Positions 7,159 through 8,182 of a stretch of DNA of 8,182 nucleotides are shown in pieces (the stretch's first letter is position 1; the number at the start of each line of letters is the position of its first letter). The stretch lies in NCBI GenBank assembly GCA_947475795.1, contig CANJOX010000138.1, positions 1 to 8,182 of the forward strand. Direction: 5' to 3'. A model generated the notes under the pieces. That model was not told the DNA's origin and ran no database searches. It saw nothing but the letters and a program-made list of their open reading frames with translations. The DNA is from Gemmatimonadota bacterium (GTDB lineage Bacteria > Gemmatimonadota > Gemmatimonadetes > Gemmatimonadales > Gemmatimonadaceae). The translations under genes and the position numbers were made by a program.

Positions 7159-7206
7159 AAGGGGTCACCGTCGTTGATTGCAGTTTTTCAACGACGCTGA
7201 CCCCTT
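7159..7206. repeat. Near-perfect 19-bp hairpin, REP-like element or terminator
   Basis: The left arm AAGGGGTCACCGTCGTTGA (7159-7177) pairs with 7188-7206 with one mismatch, across a 10-base loop TTGCAGTTTT. The arms resemble the GGGGTCAG...-type palindromes scattered through many bacterial genomes and linked to RAYT (REP-associated tyrosine) transposases; this resemblance is from memory. The element sits after the PEP-CTERM gene and before a possible convergent small gene, which also suits a bidirectional terminator. T residues occur only in the loop. No transposase is present. Confidence 0.6.
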
Positions 7207-7231
7207 GATCCCATGCAAGGGCAGCGCGACG

Positions 7232-7450
7232 CTACGCGAGCACGCGGAGCGCTATCGCAGGAACACCAGCGACCGTCGTCATCGCTTCGCGATCGAATTC
7301 GAGCACGGTCGCCGGGTGCGAGGGCGCGGTCACCTCGAGCGTTGTCCAGCCATCGGCATCCGACGTCCCGACGCGCAGCTGCAGCCCCGGCTCGGCGAGC
7401 GGGAGCTCGATTGGCGCAGCAGAGCGGGCGTCCGGGGCGTATATAAGCAC
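7232..7450 (-). CDS. Small hypothetical protein, possibly a gene remnant
   Basis: I do not recognise the family. From a GTG at 7450 the frame gives 72 residues with a balanced, protein-like composition (for example IELPLAEPGLQLRVGTSD and GWTTLEVTAPSHPATVLEF). Codon third positions are strongly G/C, unlike the low-complexity frames beside it. The alternating hydrophobic pattern suggests beta strands. A GTG at 7504 would add 18 residues and overlap the start of the divergent FMN-binding gene by 10 bases. GGGGG 2 bases upstream and AAAGGA 11 bases upstream of 7450 are imperfect ribosome-binding candidates. It may be a small gene, or the 3' end of a longer gene whose front was lost. Confidence 0.4.
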   Translation of the reverse strand: MLIYAPDARSAAPIELPLAEPGLQLRVGTSDADGWTTLEVTAPSHPATVLEFDREAMTTVAGVPAIALRVLA

Positions 7451-7494
7451 GTCCCCCGCTGTCCTTTCGCCTTCCGACGCGCCCGCCTTCTCCC

Positions 7495-8182
7495 GTGTCC
7501 ACACCTCGCGGCAATAACCTGGTCGCCCTCGGTTCCGCGGCGGTGCTGATCGTGTACACGGCCGGCTTCGCCAAGACCAAGCCGGCGGCCGATCGCATGG
7601 CGGCCGAGAGCGCCGAACGCCGCCCGCGCAGTGCGTCGCGGGCGGGTGCCGGTGCGATCGGCGCCCGTACGGCGGTTGGGGAATCGGGGGAGACCACGGC
7701 TCCCGCGATGCCGGCGTCGTCGGTGGTGGCATCGGCGCCTGACCCCGCCGGTACGGTCACGGCTGCGGCCGCCGCAGCGACGGCGCCGACGGTGACCGCC
7801 ACGACACCGGCGGCTGTTACAACGTCGACGAAGGCACCGGTGGCCGCGGTGCCGGTGCCCGCGGTGCCGGTGGCCACGGCGGAGACGGGGCTGCCGCCAA
7901 CAGCGACGGTATCGTCGTCACCCGCCGCACCGCCGCCGGTGACGTCCCCGGTATCGGCGCCGAGTGCGCCCGTGGCGACTCCGACGCCGGCACCGGTGTC
8001 CGCCCCGAGCGCGGCTCCCGCGCCGGCGGCTCCACCCGCGGCCCCCCCGGCGGCGGCGCCAGCTGCTCCACCCGCGGCGGCGCCTGCCGCGAAACCCGCC
8101 GCCAAGACGACCTACAAAGACGGCGTGTATCTGGGTCGCGGCACCTCGCGGCACGGCGACATCGAAGCGATGGTCGAGATCA
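7495..8182 (+). CDS. Membrane-anchored FMN-binding-domain protein, 3' partial
   Basis: The frame opens at a GTG (7495), after an in-frame stop at 7444-7446, and runs off the window at residue 229. Residues about 8-23 (NLVALGSAAVLIVYTA) form a signal anchor or uncleaved signal peptide. Residues about 55-200 are an Ala/Pro/Thr/Val-rich flexible linker with repeated AVPV and APPAA units. From about residue 206 the sequence TYKDGVYLGRGTSRHGDIEA matches the opening of the FMN-binding domain (Pfam PF04205) of NqrC/RnfG-like electron-transfer proteins, whose FMN is often attached covalently by ApbE. The attachment motif would lie beyond the window. A role in redox transfer outside the cytoplasm is inferred. 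No clear Shine-Dalgarno sequence precedes the GTG. A TATATAA at 7440-7446 might be a -10 element, but no -35 box fits. The linker's composition creates a spurious Ala/Gly-rich frame on the opposite strand. Confidence 0.82.
   Translation, partial: MSTPRGNNLVALGSAAVLIVYTAGFAKTKPAADRMAAESAERRPRSASRAGAGAIGARTAVGESGETTAPAMPASSVVASAPDPAGTVTAAAAAATAPTVTATTPAAVTTSTKAPVAAVPVPAVPVATAETGLPPTATVSSSPAAPPPVTSPVSAPSAPVATPTPAPVSAPSAAPAPAAPPAAPPAAAPAAPPAAAPAAKPAAKTTYKDGVYLGRGTSRHGDIEAMVEI

Noticed and set aside
7188..8105. Long minus-strand open frame rich in Ala and Gly
   Set aside because: It is the antisense of the GC-rich Ala/Pro/Thr linker of the FMN-binding gene. Its sequence is pure low complexity, then Arg-rich noise, and the plus strand has a recognisable domain.
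1..8182. tRNA or rRNA genes, CRISPR arrays, insertion sequences
   Set aside because: I saw no cloverleaf, rRNA signature, spaced repeat array, transposase or integrase on either strand. The short tandem repeats at 5838-5899 lack unique spacers.

Overview
The window is GC-rich bacterial chromosomal DNA. It most resembles a Gemmatimonadota-type genome or another GC-rich environmental lineage. This is inferred from the mix of genes: a K+-independent membrane pyrophosphatase, a membrane-anchored AfsR/SARP-like regulator, a PEP-CTERM surface protein and an Ala/Pro-rich FMN-binding protein. No marker gene settles the phylum.

Layout: bases 1-1854 (+) are the C-terminal nine-tenths of a proton-pumping pyrophosphatase (hppA), cut by the window start. 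A long hairpin at 1889-1922 separates it from a convergent minus-strand vapBC-type toxin-antitoxin pair (2586 down to 1904). That pair has a clear promoter and a 17-bp palindromic operator that includes the antitoxin start codon. Upstream of it on the same strand is a 1021-residue regulator (5801 down to 2736) with a winged helix, BTAD domain, AAA ATPase, one transmembrane helix and an extracytoplasmic domain of about 300 residues.

Across a 270-bp divergent intergenic region lies a secreted beta-propeller protein with a PEP-CTERM sorting tail (6072-7115, +). This intergenic region is unusually rich in direct repeats with an exact 11-bp period, the spacing recognised by SARP-type activators. 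The reading offered here is that the regulator controls itself, the surface protein, or both, through these repeats.

After the propeller gene comes a near-perfect 19-bp hairpin (7159-7206), either a REP-like element or a bidirectional terminator. It is followed by a possible 72-codon minus-strand gene (7450-7232). Last is the start of a membrane-anchored FMN-binding-domain protein (7495 to the window end, +), cut by the window end. No rRNA, tRNA, CRISPR array or insertion sequence was seen.
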